Counted from the first letter of the stretch, positions 44,346 through 52,636 are shown. The stretch: 64,000 bases of DNA from Pseudoalteromonas spongiae UST010723-006 (GCF_000238255.3 NZ_CP011039.1:139501-203500), one strand, 5' to 3'. Notes: generated by a model from the sequence alone, not told the origin. Made by a program: numbers and translations.

Positions 44346-45741
44346 CGTTATTTAACTCTTTCTGATAATAATCAAGTGCCTGTAAGCGGGCTTCTTTTAA
44401 ATCTACCAGTTGTGGCCAGTAGCTGTGATTGCCAACCGAATTTAAATAGGTTTGTGGTTGATGAATATACTTAAGCGGTACATTCTCAAGTTCTGGTAAA
44501 TACTTACGAATAAAGCTGCCGTCAGGATCAAACTTTTCACTTTGCGTTATTGGGTTAAAAATTCTGAAATAGGGTTGTGCATCGCAGCCGGTGCCTGCTG
44601 CCCATTGCCAGCCACCGCTATTGGCGGCAAGGTCGCCATCAATAAGGTGCTGCATAAAAAAAGCTTCACCTAAGCGCCAATCAACCAATAAATGTTTGGT
44701 TAAAAAGCTTGCTACAATCATACGCAGGCGGTTATGCATCCAACCTGTTTGCTTTAACTGGCGCATAGCAGCATCAACGATCGGAAATCCAGTTTTTGCC
44801 TCACACCAAGCGGTAAACTTAGCGTGATCATTTGGCCAGTCGAAGCCTTTAAATTTGCCTTGAAAGTCGTGCAATTTGTTTAGATTTGGAAATGACAGCA
44901 GCACGTTGCGATAAAACTCACGCCAAATTAGCTCGTTTAGCCAAGTAAAAATAGGCGCTTTTACATCTTCAAGTATGTGCGGGTAATAGGATAATAGATC
45001 GTATAAAACCCTTTTAGGGCTAATTGCGCCAATGGTTAAGTAAGGTGAGATACCACTTGTACCTTTAATTGCTGGGAAATCCCGATCGCGCGCGTAGTCG
45101 ATAACTTTATCATTTAAAAAGCGAGGTAACACGTGTTGCATAAACTCGTGTGCCAAAGGCCATTTACTTGAATCTTGCTTGGCATAATTAAATGTAATGT
45201 TACTGGCTTGATTAGGGCTTTCTTCACTTTGTTTAATTGCTGCAAGATAATTTTGGTTAAAGCCATGCTGCTGCAGCGTTTTTACCCATGCTTTTTTGTA
45301 TGGCGTAAAAACTTTGAACATTTCATTTTGTTTATTAAGCACTGCGCCATAAGGCAAAATGGTGTCAGCATCGTATAGCGTTAGCTCCAGTTGCTGCGCA
45401 GCTTTGTTGTCACGTATTTTTTCACGTAATTCCGGTTCGCTGTTAGCTACCACCGAAGTAATGTCATTTTCTTGGCAAAACTCTGTTAGTTGGGCAATTT
45501 GTTGCTCAAAGGTATCGCATTCAATAAAGCTCACTTTAATTCCGAGCTTGGCAAGCTGGTCGCTAAACCAATTTAAATGACGCTCAATAAAATCAATTTG
45601 AATGCCTGAATGATTGTGAGCTTGCCAAGTTTCATAGGCAGTAATAAAAACTGCATGTTGGCAATTTTGTTGTAATGCATAAAATAAAGCGGGATTATCG
45701 TCTAAACGAAAATCCCGTCTAATCCAGTAAAGAGTACTCAT
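44338..45741 (-). CDS. phrB: Deoxyribodipyrimidine photolyase (class I CPD type)
   Basis: This is a light-driven repair enzyme for UV-induced pyrimidine dimers, 467 residues. An N-terminal alpha/beta antenna domain (LYWIRRDFRLDDNPAL) precedes the helical FAD domain. WLNELIWREFYRNVL, DAAMRQLKQTGWMHNRLRM and DGDLAANSGGWQWAAGTGCD are the FAD and substrate-binding segments. Placement in the ECF/ChrR operon matches light-stress regulons elsewhere. It starts one base after the stop of the TudS-DUF1722 gene. Confidence 0.95.
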   Translation of the reverse strand: MSTLYWIRRDFRLDDNPALFYALQQNCQHAVFITAYETWQAHNHSGIQIDFIERHLNWFSDQLAKLGIKVSFIECDTFEQQIAQLTEFCQENDITSVVANSEPELREKIRDNKAAQQLELTLYDADTILPYGAVLNKQNEMFKVFTPYKKAWVKTLQQHGFNQNYLAAIKQSEESPNQASNITFNYAKQDSSKWPLAHEFMQHVLPRFLNDKVIDYARDRDFPAIKGTSGISPYLTIGAISPKRVLYDLLSYYPHILEDVKAPIFTWLNELIWREFYRNVLLSFPNLNKLHDFQGKFKGFDWPNDHAKFTAWCEAKTGFPIVDAAMRQLKQTGWMHNRLRMIVASFLTKHLLVDWRLGEAFFMQHLIDGDLAANSGGWQWAAGTGCDAQPYFRIFNPITQSEKFDPDGSFIRKYLPELENVPLKYIHQPQTYLNSVGNHSYWPQLVDLKEARLQALDYYQKELNNDE

Positions 45742-46698
45742 TTATAATCCGTATCTGAGCTTTAAATCCTTTGGATAAGGGTCTAAATAAGCTTGATTTG
45801 CCAAATAATCGTTTGGATAAGTTTGCAAATGATGGTTGATCAATGTGAGTGGCACCATTAACGGCACTAGCCCATCGTGATAAGCGATAATGTTTTCGCT
45901 AAGTTCTTGTTTATTCTGCTTAGTTAGATGCTTTTTAAAATAACCTTGAAGGTGTTGCAAGGTATTCGTGTGATTTTTTCGAGATGCGGGCTTTTTAAGA
46001 GCCTGCATTAGCATCGAAATGTATTTATCTGCTAATTGTTCCACTGGTAAGTCGTTTTCTTCACCAAGCATTCTGCCAAGGGCTTTGTAGGCAGCTACAT
46101 TATGGCTCATAACTAAATACTTTTGCTGACCATGGAACGTTGTCAACTTATGTATCGTAAGCCCCGATGCCACAAGGTTTTGCCATTTTTTGTAGGTAAA
46201 CACCCGCAGTACAAAATTTTCGCGTAGGTGCGGATCGTTAAGGCGGCCATTTTCTTCACAGGGTAAATTTGGGTTAAGCGCCATTACTTGCTTAGCAAAT
46301 AAACCAACGCCATCGTGTTCACAACCTTTGCCGTGCTCATAGTACACTTTTACACGTTCCATACCGCAACTTGGGCTGCCTTTCATAAACACAAAACCAC
46401 TTAAATGCGACATTTTACTTGCTGATTTTTCAGCGTATTCGTTCATTTTTAGCGTAACGTCCATGCTGCCATCGGGACGTGACACATGGATCATATCGTC
46501 GCGCTTGATTTGCCTAATAGTAGGGCGCGGCACAGGTAACCCAACCGCGACCTCAGGGCAAAACTTTTGGTACTCGACAAACTTTCCTAGCTGGTTAACG
46601 CAAAAATCAGATTTTTTATGGCTTTTGTCAAAGCGTACTTGGTCACCTGTTAAGCAGGCGCTAATACCAAGTATAATTTTATCCTTATCTGTAACCAT
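45742..46698 (-). CDS. DUF523 (TudS-like) and DUF1722 fusion protein, YbgA family
   Basis: This is a 318-residue two-domain protein. The N-terminal DUF523 domain (1-150) has the three cysteines that in TudS bind a catalytic [4Fe-4S] cluster: C15 in GISAC, C47 in KFCPE and C111 in SPSCGM. TudS removes sulfur from thiouracil compounds. The C-terminal DUF1722 domain (about 190-305, HQQKYLVMSHN) is as in E. coli YbgA, whose gene also lies next to phr. It sits between chrR and phrB here. A link to 4-thiouridine, a near-UV target in tRNA, is plausible but unproven. Confidence 0.88.
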   Translation of the reverse strand: MVTDKDKIILGISACLTGDQVRFDKSHKKSDFCVNQLGKFVEYQKFCPEVAVGLPVPRPTIRQIKRDDMIHVSRPDGSMDVTLKMNEYAEKSASKMSHLSGFVFMKGSPSCGMERVKVYYEHGKGCEHDGVGLFAKQVMALNPNLPCEENGRLNDPHLRENFVLRVFTYKKWQNLVASGLTIHKLTTFHGQQKYLVMSHNVAAYKALGRMLGEENDLPVEQLADKYISMLMQALKKPASRKNHTNTLQHLQGYFKKHLTKQNKQELSENIIAYHDGLVPLMVPLTLINHHLQTYPNDYLANQAYLDPYPKDLKLRYGL

Positions 46699-46706
46699 GG
46701 TCCCTC

Positions 46707-47375
46707 CTAGTAAATAAATTTACCGATTGGATTAAGTAACTTGCTTAAGCCTTGTGTAAAGTGCAGCGAATCACTTGAAACAGTTAAGCATAGGCAGCCG
46801 TGTTCTGTAATTGGATTATGTGTATGTTTTCCATCTAACCAAATAAAGTCGCCTTTATGATACTCACCCATATCGTCTTTGAAACTACCATCTAATAATA
46901 GTGTAATTTCAAAACCATTGTGAGTATGTTCAGGCACCGAGCCGCCACGGTCAATGTGCAACAAGCTAGTATGCAAATTAGCGTCTTCTAACCCAATGCG
47001 CGAACGTGATAGTTTGCCTAGGTTAGCCCAGCTACTTAGCTCTAAATTTTTCAACACTTGAGGCAAGTAATAGCTATTTTCTTTCAGTGATAACTCAATC
47101 GGTTGCGCTGCAACGACATCATCAATACTGTCATCAAGCGTAATATCGTTGATTAACGCATCTAAATCGATACCTGACGGTAAATCAAAGTTGTCGGTAT
47201 CATTATTGGTGTACGTAAACGCGCCTTTTGCCGCTTCAGCTGTGAGTGCTTCTACTTGCTGTTGGCAATGGGGGCACAATTCAATATGCGCAGCTATAAC
47301 AACAGAAATTGATGCTGGTAATTCACCTGCACAATAGGTTTTGAGCAGTGAAAGTTGTGGGTGGTGCTTAATCAT
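46707..47375 (-). CDS. chrR: ChrR-type zinc anti-sigma factor with cupin domain
   Basis: This 222-residue protein holds the ECF sigma factor inactive until photo-oxidative stress. The N-terminal anti-sigma domain has the zinc ligands H5, H30, C34 and C37 (HIELCPHC), matching H6/H31/C35/C38 of Rhodobacter ChrR. The C-terminal cupin (about 125-210) has the second metal site in PEHTHNGFE and KHTHNP, needed for the singlet-oxygen response in the model. Its start overlaps the sigma gene by 8 bases. Confidence 0.93.
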   Translation of the reverse strand: MIKHHPQLSLLKTYCAGELPASISVVIAAHIELCPHCQQQVEALTAEAAKGAFTYTNNDTDNFDLPSGIDLDALINDITLDDSIDDVVAAQPIELSLKENSYYLPQVLKNLELSSWANLGKLSRSRIGLEDANLHTSLLHIDRGGSVPEHTHNGFEITLLLDGSFKDDMGEYHKGDFIWLDGKHTHNPITEHGCLCLTVSSDSLHFTQGLSKLLNPIGKFIY

Positions 47376-47997
47376 TGTCTGCTCCTATGTGCTGTCTCAA
47401 TTTTGTTAGGGCTAAACGCAGTCGCGATTTAACGGTTCCTAACGGAATGCTTAAATTCTTTGCAAGTTGCTCTTGTGATAAGTCTTGAAAATATACGCCT
47501 TGAATAATTTGTCTTTGATTATCAGGAAGGCGGTTTAAATATTGCGCGATTTGCTTGTCCATTAAATGGTCGGCAAAAACATGTTCATCAGAGTTTTGCG
47601 CCTCCGCTAACGGCCAAATATCATCGCTTAAAGTGTCTTCGTGGTTAGCCTGAACTTTACGCAACATATCAAAGCTGATATTACGCATTACTGTGTAAAC
47701 CCAAGTTGTCGCAGCGCCTTTCTCTGGATTGTAAAGGTGAGCCTTGCGCCAAACGTTCGTCATTGTTTCTTGCAGTAATTCTGAAGCCATAACAGGGTTG
47801 TTAAATTGCTTTCTGCCAAAACCTAAAATTTTGGGTGAAAACCATTTAAACAGGGACGCGAAAGATTGCTTGTCTCGCCTCTCAGCTATGTCATTTAGCC
47901 AGCTAGATAGCGTTTTGCTGTCAATTTCTTGCCCATCTAAATTTGCGTTTTGCTTCATCGAAGATCGGTGATTATTGGTTGTTGTTGATATCATCAT
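47368..47997 (-). CDS. ECF sigma factor of the RpoE/ChrR (photo-oxidative stress) type
   Basis: This is a 209-residue alternative sigma factor. Region 2 (about 45-115) includes LLQETMTNVWRKAHLYNP and WVYTVMRNISFDMLRK, and region 4 (about 145-200) includes LPDNQRQIIQGVYFQDLSQ and GTVKSRLRLAL. It is partnered by the ChrR-like anti-sigma gene, as in the ECF11 group. It is the first gene of the 12-gene operon and is probably autoregulated. A candidate ECF promoter lies 30-55 bases upstream. An in-frame ATG 13 codons in (47958) is an alternative start. Confidence 0.93.
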   Translation of the reverse strand: MMISTTTNNHRSSMKQNANLDGQEIDSKTLSSWLNDIAERRDKQSFASLFKWFSPKILGFGRKQFNNPVMASELLQETMTNVWRKAHLYNPEKGAATTWVYTVMRNISFDMLRKVQANHEDTLSDDIWPLAEAQNSDEHVFADHLMDKQIAQYLNRLPDNQRQIIQGVYFQDLSQEQLAKNLSIPLGTVKSRLRLALTKLRQHIGADND

Positions 47998-48025
47998 AGC
48001 GCTCTGACAATAAAATCATAGTAGA

Positions 48026-48053
48026 CAATACGCTGTAATCACAAAAGCGATCA
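48026..48053 (-). promoter_or_regulatory. Candidate ECF (RpoE/ChrR-type) promoter of the 12-gene operon
   Basis: On the minus strand TGATC (48053-48049) is followed 16 bases later by CGTATTG starting at 48032. This resembles the TGATCC / CGTA-like promoters of ECF11 sigma factors and would start transcription about 25 bases upstream of the sigma gene. The -35 element overlaps the TGA stop codon of the upstream LON-domain gene. It is assigned by eye from one site. Confidence 0.5.
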
Positions 48054-48611
48054 GTTTTCTTGACCTAAAATAATAGTTTTTAAAAAATCATCGGCTTGAG
48101 TAAAACTATCTGCGTTAGTAAAGAGTTGTTTTTTCTCGAAAGACAGCGGCAAAATTTCTAAAAACCGCGCACAAACCCAGTTAATATCGTCAAACTTTGT
48201 TTCAGGATACAAAGACGCCTGCTCAGGAAATTCTTCAAACACATGATGTAGCTTAGCGGCGAGCACTGAGTGGTGTTGTTGTTCGCATTGCTGCGGCCAG
48301 TGAGGCACTTCGCTGCAATCAGCGAAACGCAAGTTATCTTGATCCATAGTTACATTTTTGATGGTCACAAGGCTTTTCGCCTTAATATCAATATGCAGCA
48401 ATTCGCCTTCCTGGTAGAAGTTAATAATATCAACCCAGGCGCCGAGTTTAGGCACGTTTAGCTCAGCTTGATGATCGTACAAACACAACACAAAACCATT
48501 TTGTTGGCAGGCAATCGACACCATTTTGAGATAGCGAGGCTCAAAAATACGTAGTCGAGTTACACCTTCGGGCAACAAAAATATTGGCAATGGAAATACT
48601 GGTAGATTCAT
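48051..48611 (-). CDS. LON substrate-binding-domain protein
   Basis: This is a 186-residue stand-alone N-terminal domain of the Lon protease family (PUA-like fold). The start FPLPIFLLPEGVTRLRIFEPRYLKMV is the classic LON signature. There is no AAA or peptidase domain. Such small proteins are common and uncharacterised, possibly substrate adaptors. It lies just upstream of the ECF operon on the same strand, and its stop codon falls inside the operon's candidate promoter. Confidence 0.9.
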   Translation of the reverse strand: MNLPVFPLPIFLLPEGVTRLRIFEPRYLKMVSIACQQNGFVLCLYDHQAELNVPKLGAWVDIINFYQEGELLHIDIKAKSLVTIKNVTMDQDNLRFADCSEVPHWPQQCEQQHHSVLAAKLHHVFEEFPEQASLYPETKFDDINWVCARFLEILPLSFEKKQLFTNADSFTQADDFLKTIILGQEN

Positions 48612-48687
48612 AAGTAGCTTATTTTGAACAACATAATATGCTTATACGTATTGTTGCTAAAAAAGATCCATCTACAAGGAGATTACT

Positions 48688-49530
48688 TTGTCTTGGTTGT
48701 TTTTGTTGTTGGCAAGTTTTGCGTGGGTACCATTTGATTTTTGTCGAAAACGTCTGGTTGAAAATAATAGTCCTTTACTGGTTAGTTTTGTTTTTAGTTT
48801 GTTCACGTTACCTGTTTACTTGGTTTTTTGGCTGGCCACTGGTTCTTCCCAATTGCCTCAAGTAATTGCTTATTATGTGTTTGCCAGTCTAAGTGGCTTG
48901 TTGGCAGCGCTTGGTGCGGTATCCTTTATTTCGGCGCTTGGGCGAGGTCGTTTTTCTATTTTGCTGCCCATGCTCGCGCTGACCCCTTTGATTGCAGCGC
49001 TACTTAATGCAGTCGTTTTTTCAAATATTCTTAGCTGGCAGGCGTATACGATTATTGGTATTTGCGCTTATGCCACGTATCGGCTGCTTGGTGAGGGTTT
49101 TGCTATTACAGAGTCGGGCGCTGGATTTATGTTACTCGCGGCATTTTCTTGGGCGGGCTGTATTTGCCTCGATCAATTTGTATTACCACATACATCGGTG
49201 AGTTTTCATGCGTTGTGGGTTAACGTAATTATGGTCCTAGTGCTTTTTTGTTCGCTTGTTACTAGGCGAAAAAGTGCACTGTTGCCAAGGGGGCGTAAAA
49301 TCTATTGGGCGATTGGCTTGTGTGGTTTTGCAGCTGCGGTACTACTACAATTTAGTGCACTCAGATATTTAGATGCCAGTATTGTTGAGGCGGTAAAGCG
49401 TGCGATTGGCATTGTGGCTGCGATGATTGTGGGAAGCGTTTTTTTGCGAGAAAAACTGAAACCTTATCAGTATGTATACGGCGTGATTATCATCTTTTCA
49501 GTATTAATATTTAGCTTTGTAACTGAGTAA
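48688..49530 (+). CDS. EamA/DMT-superfamily transporter
   Basis: This is a 280-residue inner-membrane protein with about ten hydrophobic helices in two EamA-like halves, ending IIVGSVFLREKLKPYQYVYG as in many drug/metabolite transporters. The start is a TTG codon at 48688, supported by a strong AAGGAGA site at 48676-48682. There is no ATG at a suitable place. The substrate is unknown. It is followed by a terminator at 49663. Confidence 0.85.
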   Translation: MSWLFLLLASFAWVPFDFCRKRLVENNSPLLVSFVFSLFTLPVYLVFWLATGSSQLPQVIAYYVFASLSGLLAALGAVSFISALGRGRFSILLPMLALTPLIAALLNAVVFSNILSWQAYTIIGICAYATYRLLGEGFAITESGAGFMLLAAFSWAGCICLDQFVLPHTSVSFHALWVNVIMVLVLFCSLVTRRKSALLPRGRKIYWAIGLCGFAAAVLLQFSALRYLDASIVEAVKRAIGIVAAMIVGSVFLREKLKPYQYVYGVIIIFSVLIFSFVTE

Positions 49531-49662
49531 CACAGATCATGTTATAAAATTAATTTAAATTTTTTTGAACTTCCTCAAAACGGCTGTGTCTATTGAAATA
49601 CAAGAAAGAGATTTCTTGTTTAGATATTTCCCTGAAGCATTAGTTGTTGATGATGCACTTTC

Positions 49663-49688
49663 GGCTCACATCCCTGTGAGCCTTTTTT
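49663..49688 (+). terminator. Terminator after the EamA transporter gene
   Basis: A perfect 8-bp stem GGCTCACA / TGTGAGCC with a 4-nt loop is followed by six T residues. It lies 132 bases after the stop and overlaps a 62-codon chance reading frame, which argues that frame is not a gene. Confidence 0.9.
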
Positions 49689-49782
49689 ATGCCTGTAATA
49701 AATCTAAATTTACATTTTTCTCGGCAAAATTCTTTTTTATTTCCTATATTTGAAAGTACTTACTTGAGCGTTAAATATCTCT

Positions 49783-50397
49783 ATGGATAGCATCAAAAAA
49801 CATCCGGAAATAAAGTGTTTTGTTACCGTGGCGACAATTGTGGCACAACTAGAAGTGATTTTGACTGAAGCAAAAAGCTTATCGCTTACCTCCAAAAACG
49901 CCAGAGTTGTCGCAATTAGAGCGGGGGAGGCTGCTTTAGGCTTCAAATCGATCACCAATTTTATCAACGAATTTTCCGCGCGCACCATTCAAACAACAGA
50001 ACATATTAATCTACACGCTAGCCAGTTGTTTCGGCTCGCGTTACATCATTTGCGCGCTAGTCAATTCGAGCAGCATCTAGCTATTAGCCTTTCATTGCTT
50101 GATCATCCACAAAGTCGCGCATTACATCACAAGGCGGCAGGGCAAGTGAAAGATGCGATGACAGCGCTTAAACATGAGCTGCAAAACTTACAGTGGCAAT
50201 TTGAAGAAATAGAACAACAAATGCGCGCAGCCGAATACATCGCAGTGACGTCGCGCGTAGAAGCATCACAGGCAGGTGAGTTTTGTGCCAGTTTGGAATC
50301 TGTTTCAGACTATATAAGCTCCGCAGCAATGCGTATTAAAGGCGCGATAGAGACTAACCTCAGCACACTCGATGAGTTAGAAAGGGTATTTAAATGA
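49783..50397 (+). CDS. Soluble chemoreceptor-hairpin-like protein paired with ODP
   Basis: This is a 204-residue cytoplasmic protein without a membrane helix or sensor domain. Residues 38-70 (KNARVVAIRAGEAALGFKSI and on) strongly resemble the conserved signalling tip of methyl-accepting chemotaxis proteins, whose consensus is [20 protein letters not shown]. The first Glu of that motif is Val here. The rest is long helices (about 75-200), probably coiled coil. Its stop overlaps the start of the next gene (ATGA), so the two are translationally coupled. In Treponema denticola a diiron ODP protein works with a chemoreceptor as an oxygen sensor, and this pair looks like a compact relative. Its output is unknown. 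Confidence 0.75.
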   Translation: MDSIKKHPEIKCFVTVATIVAQLEVILTEAKSLSLTSKNARVVAIRAGEAALGFKSITNFINEFSARTIQTTEHINLHASQLFRLALHHLRASQFEQHLAISLSLLDHPQSRALHHKAAGQVKDAMTALKHELQNLQWQFEEIEQQMRAAEYIAVTSRVEASQAGEFCASLESVSDYISSAAMRIKGAIETNLSTLDELERVFK

Positions 50398-51128
50398 AAT
50401 CGACCGATTTATACCAAGGTAAACATCACAAATGGATTGTGTTTGGCCGCGATCAGGGAAAATCAGAAAAAATAATTGATACCAACCAATATATGATTGT
50501 GACCAACCAGCAAACCATGTTGTTAGATCCGGGTGGCATAGAGCTATTTTCTGCGATGTTGGCTGGCATATTAAGTCATACTGAACTCGAAAAAGTGACC
50601 ACCTTATTTGCATCACATCAAGACCCAGATATCATTTCATCACTGGGTTTATGGGATAAAACTATTCCAAATGCCAAGCTATACGCGCCTTGGCTGTGGG
50701 AAGGGTTTATTCGCCACTTTGGTATGGATAATATTGAATACAAGTCGATCCCTGATGAAGGGCAAGAATTGCGCTTAGATGGTGTGACGTTTCGTTTTAT
50801 TCCAGCCCATTTTTTACATTCCTCGGGTAACTTTCATGTTTATGATGCTGAAGCCAAAATCCTGATGAGTGGTGATATTGGCGCTGCGCTTGAAGAGCCA
50901 GATGCCCCCATGTTTGTTGAAGACTTTGCCAAACACGCCGATAAAATGCGTTATTTTCACCAGCGCTGGATGCCGTCTAATAGCGCGAAAAAGAACTGGA
51001 TTGCGCGCGTACGTGAACTTGATATAGACCTGATGGCGCCACAGCACGGGCGGATCTTTAAAGGTGAGGCAGTACAAGAGTTTCTTGAGTGGTTTGATAA
51101 TTTGGAAGTTGGTATAGTGAATTCGTAA
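50394..51128 (+). CDS. Putative oxygen-binding diiron (ODP-like) metallo-beta-lactamase-fold protein
   Basis: This is a 244-residue protein with the MBL fold of flavodiiron proteins but no flavodoxin domain, as in ODP. Candidate diiron ligands are H75, D77 and D79 (SHQDPD), H139 or H142 (PAHFLHS), D161 (SGDIG) and H218 (PQHGR). The flavodiiron-specific segments ILMSGDIGAAL and RYFHQRWMPSN are visible. It overlaps the upstream chemoreceptor-like gene by 4 bases. ODP of T. denticola binds O2 at its diiron site and signals to the chemotaxis array. The same oxygen-sensing role is inferred here. Confidence 0.82.
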   Translation: MKSTDLYQGKHHKWIVFGRDQGKSEKIIDTNQYMIVTNQQTMLLDPGGIELFSAMLAGILSHTELEKVTTLFASHQDPDIISSLGLWDKTIPNAKLYAPWLWEGFIRHFGMDNIEYKSIPDEGQELRLDGVTFRFIPAHFLHSSGNFHVYDAEAKILMSGDIGAALEEPDAPMFVEDFAKHADKMRYFHQRWMPSNSAKKNWIARVRELDIDLMAPQHGRIFKGEAVQEFLEWFDNLEVGIVNS

Positions 51129-51332
51129 GTTGATAACTTGAGCTCACAGTTAAAAACATTCTAAATTGCTGATAAATTATAATAAAACTTATGTAAGCGC
51201 TTATCTTATGCTTTTTGAAATTGCCTTTTGTGTTAGTTAATTTGGGATTCATTGCGAACCAGCATAATGAGTAATGCGTAAATTAAAACGTAATGTGTTT
51301 TTGAGTTCAGGAATACGATTAAAGGAAACGGT

Positions 51333-51668
51333 ATGACAAGGGTTTTAGTTGGATTAGCTGTATTGTTTGCATCATTGGCATTACATGCAAAAGACCAAGG
51401 AAAAGTACAAGCGCTGTATGATTTTGACCATAAAGTGCATTATCGCCAAACACAGTTGGCTGATAACAAATACAAGCTGTCTATTCGAGAAGGCAGTTAT
51501 CAAGAGTTTGCTAAGCAATCTGTATTTATGTTGCGCCACAGCGCAGCGCTGTGTAAAAGCGATAAATTTAATCTTAAGTTTGTGTCGGGAATTCAAGCGT
51601 TTGAAAAATTCCCAACAGAGCCTAGAGCAAATCCAGGCCCATTAGTCGCTGAGTTAACCTGTAGCTAA
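51333..51668 (+). CDS. Small secreted protein, unknown
   Basis: This 111-residue protein has a Sec signal peptide (MTRVLVGLAVLFASLALHA), and its ATG follows a good AAAGGAAA site. The mature part is about 92 residues with two cysteines (C74 in AALCKSD and C110 near the end) that probably form a disulfide. No family was recognised. It lies between the ODP pair and a convergent secreted protein gene. Confidence 0.75.
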   Translation: MTRVLVGLAVLFASLALHAKDQGKVQALYDFDHKVHYRQTQLADNKYKLSIREGSYQEFAKQSVFMLRHSAALCKSDKFNLKFVSGIQAFEKFPTEPRANPGPLVAELTCS

Positions 51669-51678
51669 TTATGCAAGT

Positions 51679-51776
51679 GAAATAACGAATATGCTAATAG
51701 CGTTAAAGTTTTCGATGTAGATTAACTACATACGAAAATTCTACTTTGTTAGCTTTTCATCATCTCGCGTTATTTC
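51679..51776. terminator. Long interrupted palindrome between convergent genes
   Basis: Nested inverted repeats share one centre. The innermost is ATGTAG/CTACAT with a 5-nt loop (51715-51731), then TTTTCG/CGAAAA, AAAG/CTTT, GCTAA/TTAGC, and an outer GAAATAACG/CGTTATTTC (51679-51687 and 51768-51776). It fills the 140-base gap between convergent genes, so a bidirectional terminator is the simplest reading. Its length is unusual. Confidence 0.5.
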
Positions 51777-51808
51777 CGATTACGTAACTAGCATTATGGG
51801 TATCGCTG

Positions 51809-52444
51809 TTAATCTTGATAGCCCCATGGCGCAGCAGGTGGTGTAATGGGGTTAGTTAAATCAAAGTCTACTCTAAACTCGCGCCCTTCACGTACTAAGC
51901 GATAGGTATATGTCTCTGGGTAAATGAAAATCTGCCATGTATTTCCATTCGATTGTGGAATTCCTTGTTTTACAAATAACTCTTTTGAGTATTGATCGGC
52001 AGGAAAAGATTGTGCGTGCTGCCAGCCAGCATCAACCGTATGGCCGCCATACATAGTTGATACATCGTACTCACCGTTACTCATACGGTGATCGTGCTTC
52101 AAACTTAAGCCAGAACCAGTTTTGGTAATAATCCATGTGCGTGATGCATCGTCACCAACATGAAATGGAATTTGTAGTTCAGTATCACTGCATTTACGCA
52201 CGTGCATTACTAGTTTTTTACCGCTGAAAGAACCATTATCTTGGTTATCAACCGTTACTTTCCCTTGGTATGCTTTACCGCAATGAGCGCGTAATTTATC
52301 GAAAAAAGCGTCGTGGCTAGCAATACTAACTTGTGGTGCTGGTTTGACTACCGTTGGGCCGAGGTTTTTTGCGCTGCTCGCTGCAAGTGCTGAGGCAGGT
52401 ATTAAGCTGCTAATGAGTGCAGCGAAAGCAAATTTATATTTCAT
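51809..52444 (-). CDS. Secreted protein, unknown function
   Basis: This 211-residue protein has a clear signal peptide (MKYKFAFAALISSLIPASALA). The mature protein has two cysteines (C55 and C84) and a histidine- and aromatic-rich middle (KHDHRMSNGEYDVSTMYGGH). It resembles uncharacterised proteins seen in marine gammaproteobacteria. No catalytic motif was identified. It is monocistronic and convergent with the 111-residue secreted protein gene. Confidence 0.75.
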   Translation of the reverse strand: MKYKFAFAALISSLIPASALAASSAKNLGPTVVKPAPQVSIASHDAFFDKLRAHCGKAYQGKVTVDNQDNGSFSGKKLVMHVRKCSDTELQIPFHVGDDASRTWIITKTGSGLSLKHDHRMSNGEYDVSTMYGGHTVDAGWQHAQSFPADQYSKELFVKQGIPQSNGNTWQIFIYPETYTYRLVREGREFRVDFDLTNPITPPAAPWGYQD

Positions 52445-52636
52445 CGTGTAATTCCATATTTCTATTTGGTAGCCCAGGGGGAGCTGTAAATTAAGTTATG
52501 AGGTGATCTTTCGTAACGCTGTGGAAAAGTACACTTGTAGATAGCACAGCAAAGATCAACTGCATCTAGCATAACATTCATTTAGCATAACAAAAGTGTG
52601 TTGAGATGAGGTTAACGATGTTCACTATGATGAAGC

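Noticed and set aside
49565..49753. 62-codon frame after the EamA transporter gene
   Set aside because: It overlaps a clear intrinsic terminator, has no Shine-Dalgarno and no protein-like features.
49690..49782. Sigma-28-like promoter ahead of the chemoreceptor/ODP pair
   Set aside because: TAAATTTA is present but the -10 part (GGCAAAAT) matches poorly and the spacing is off.
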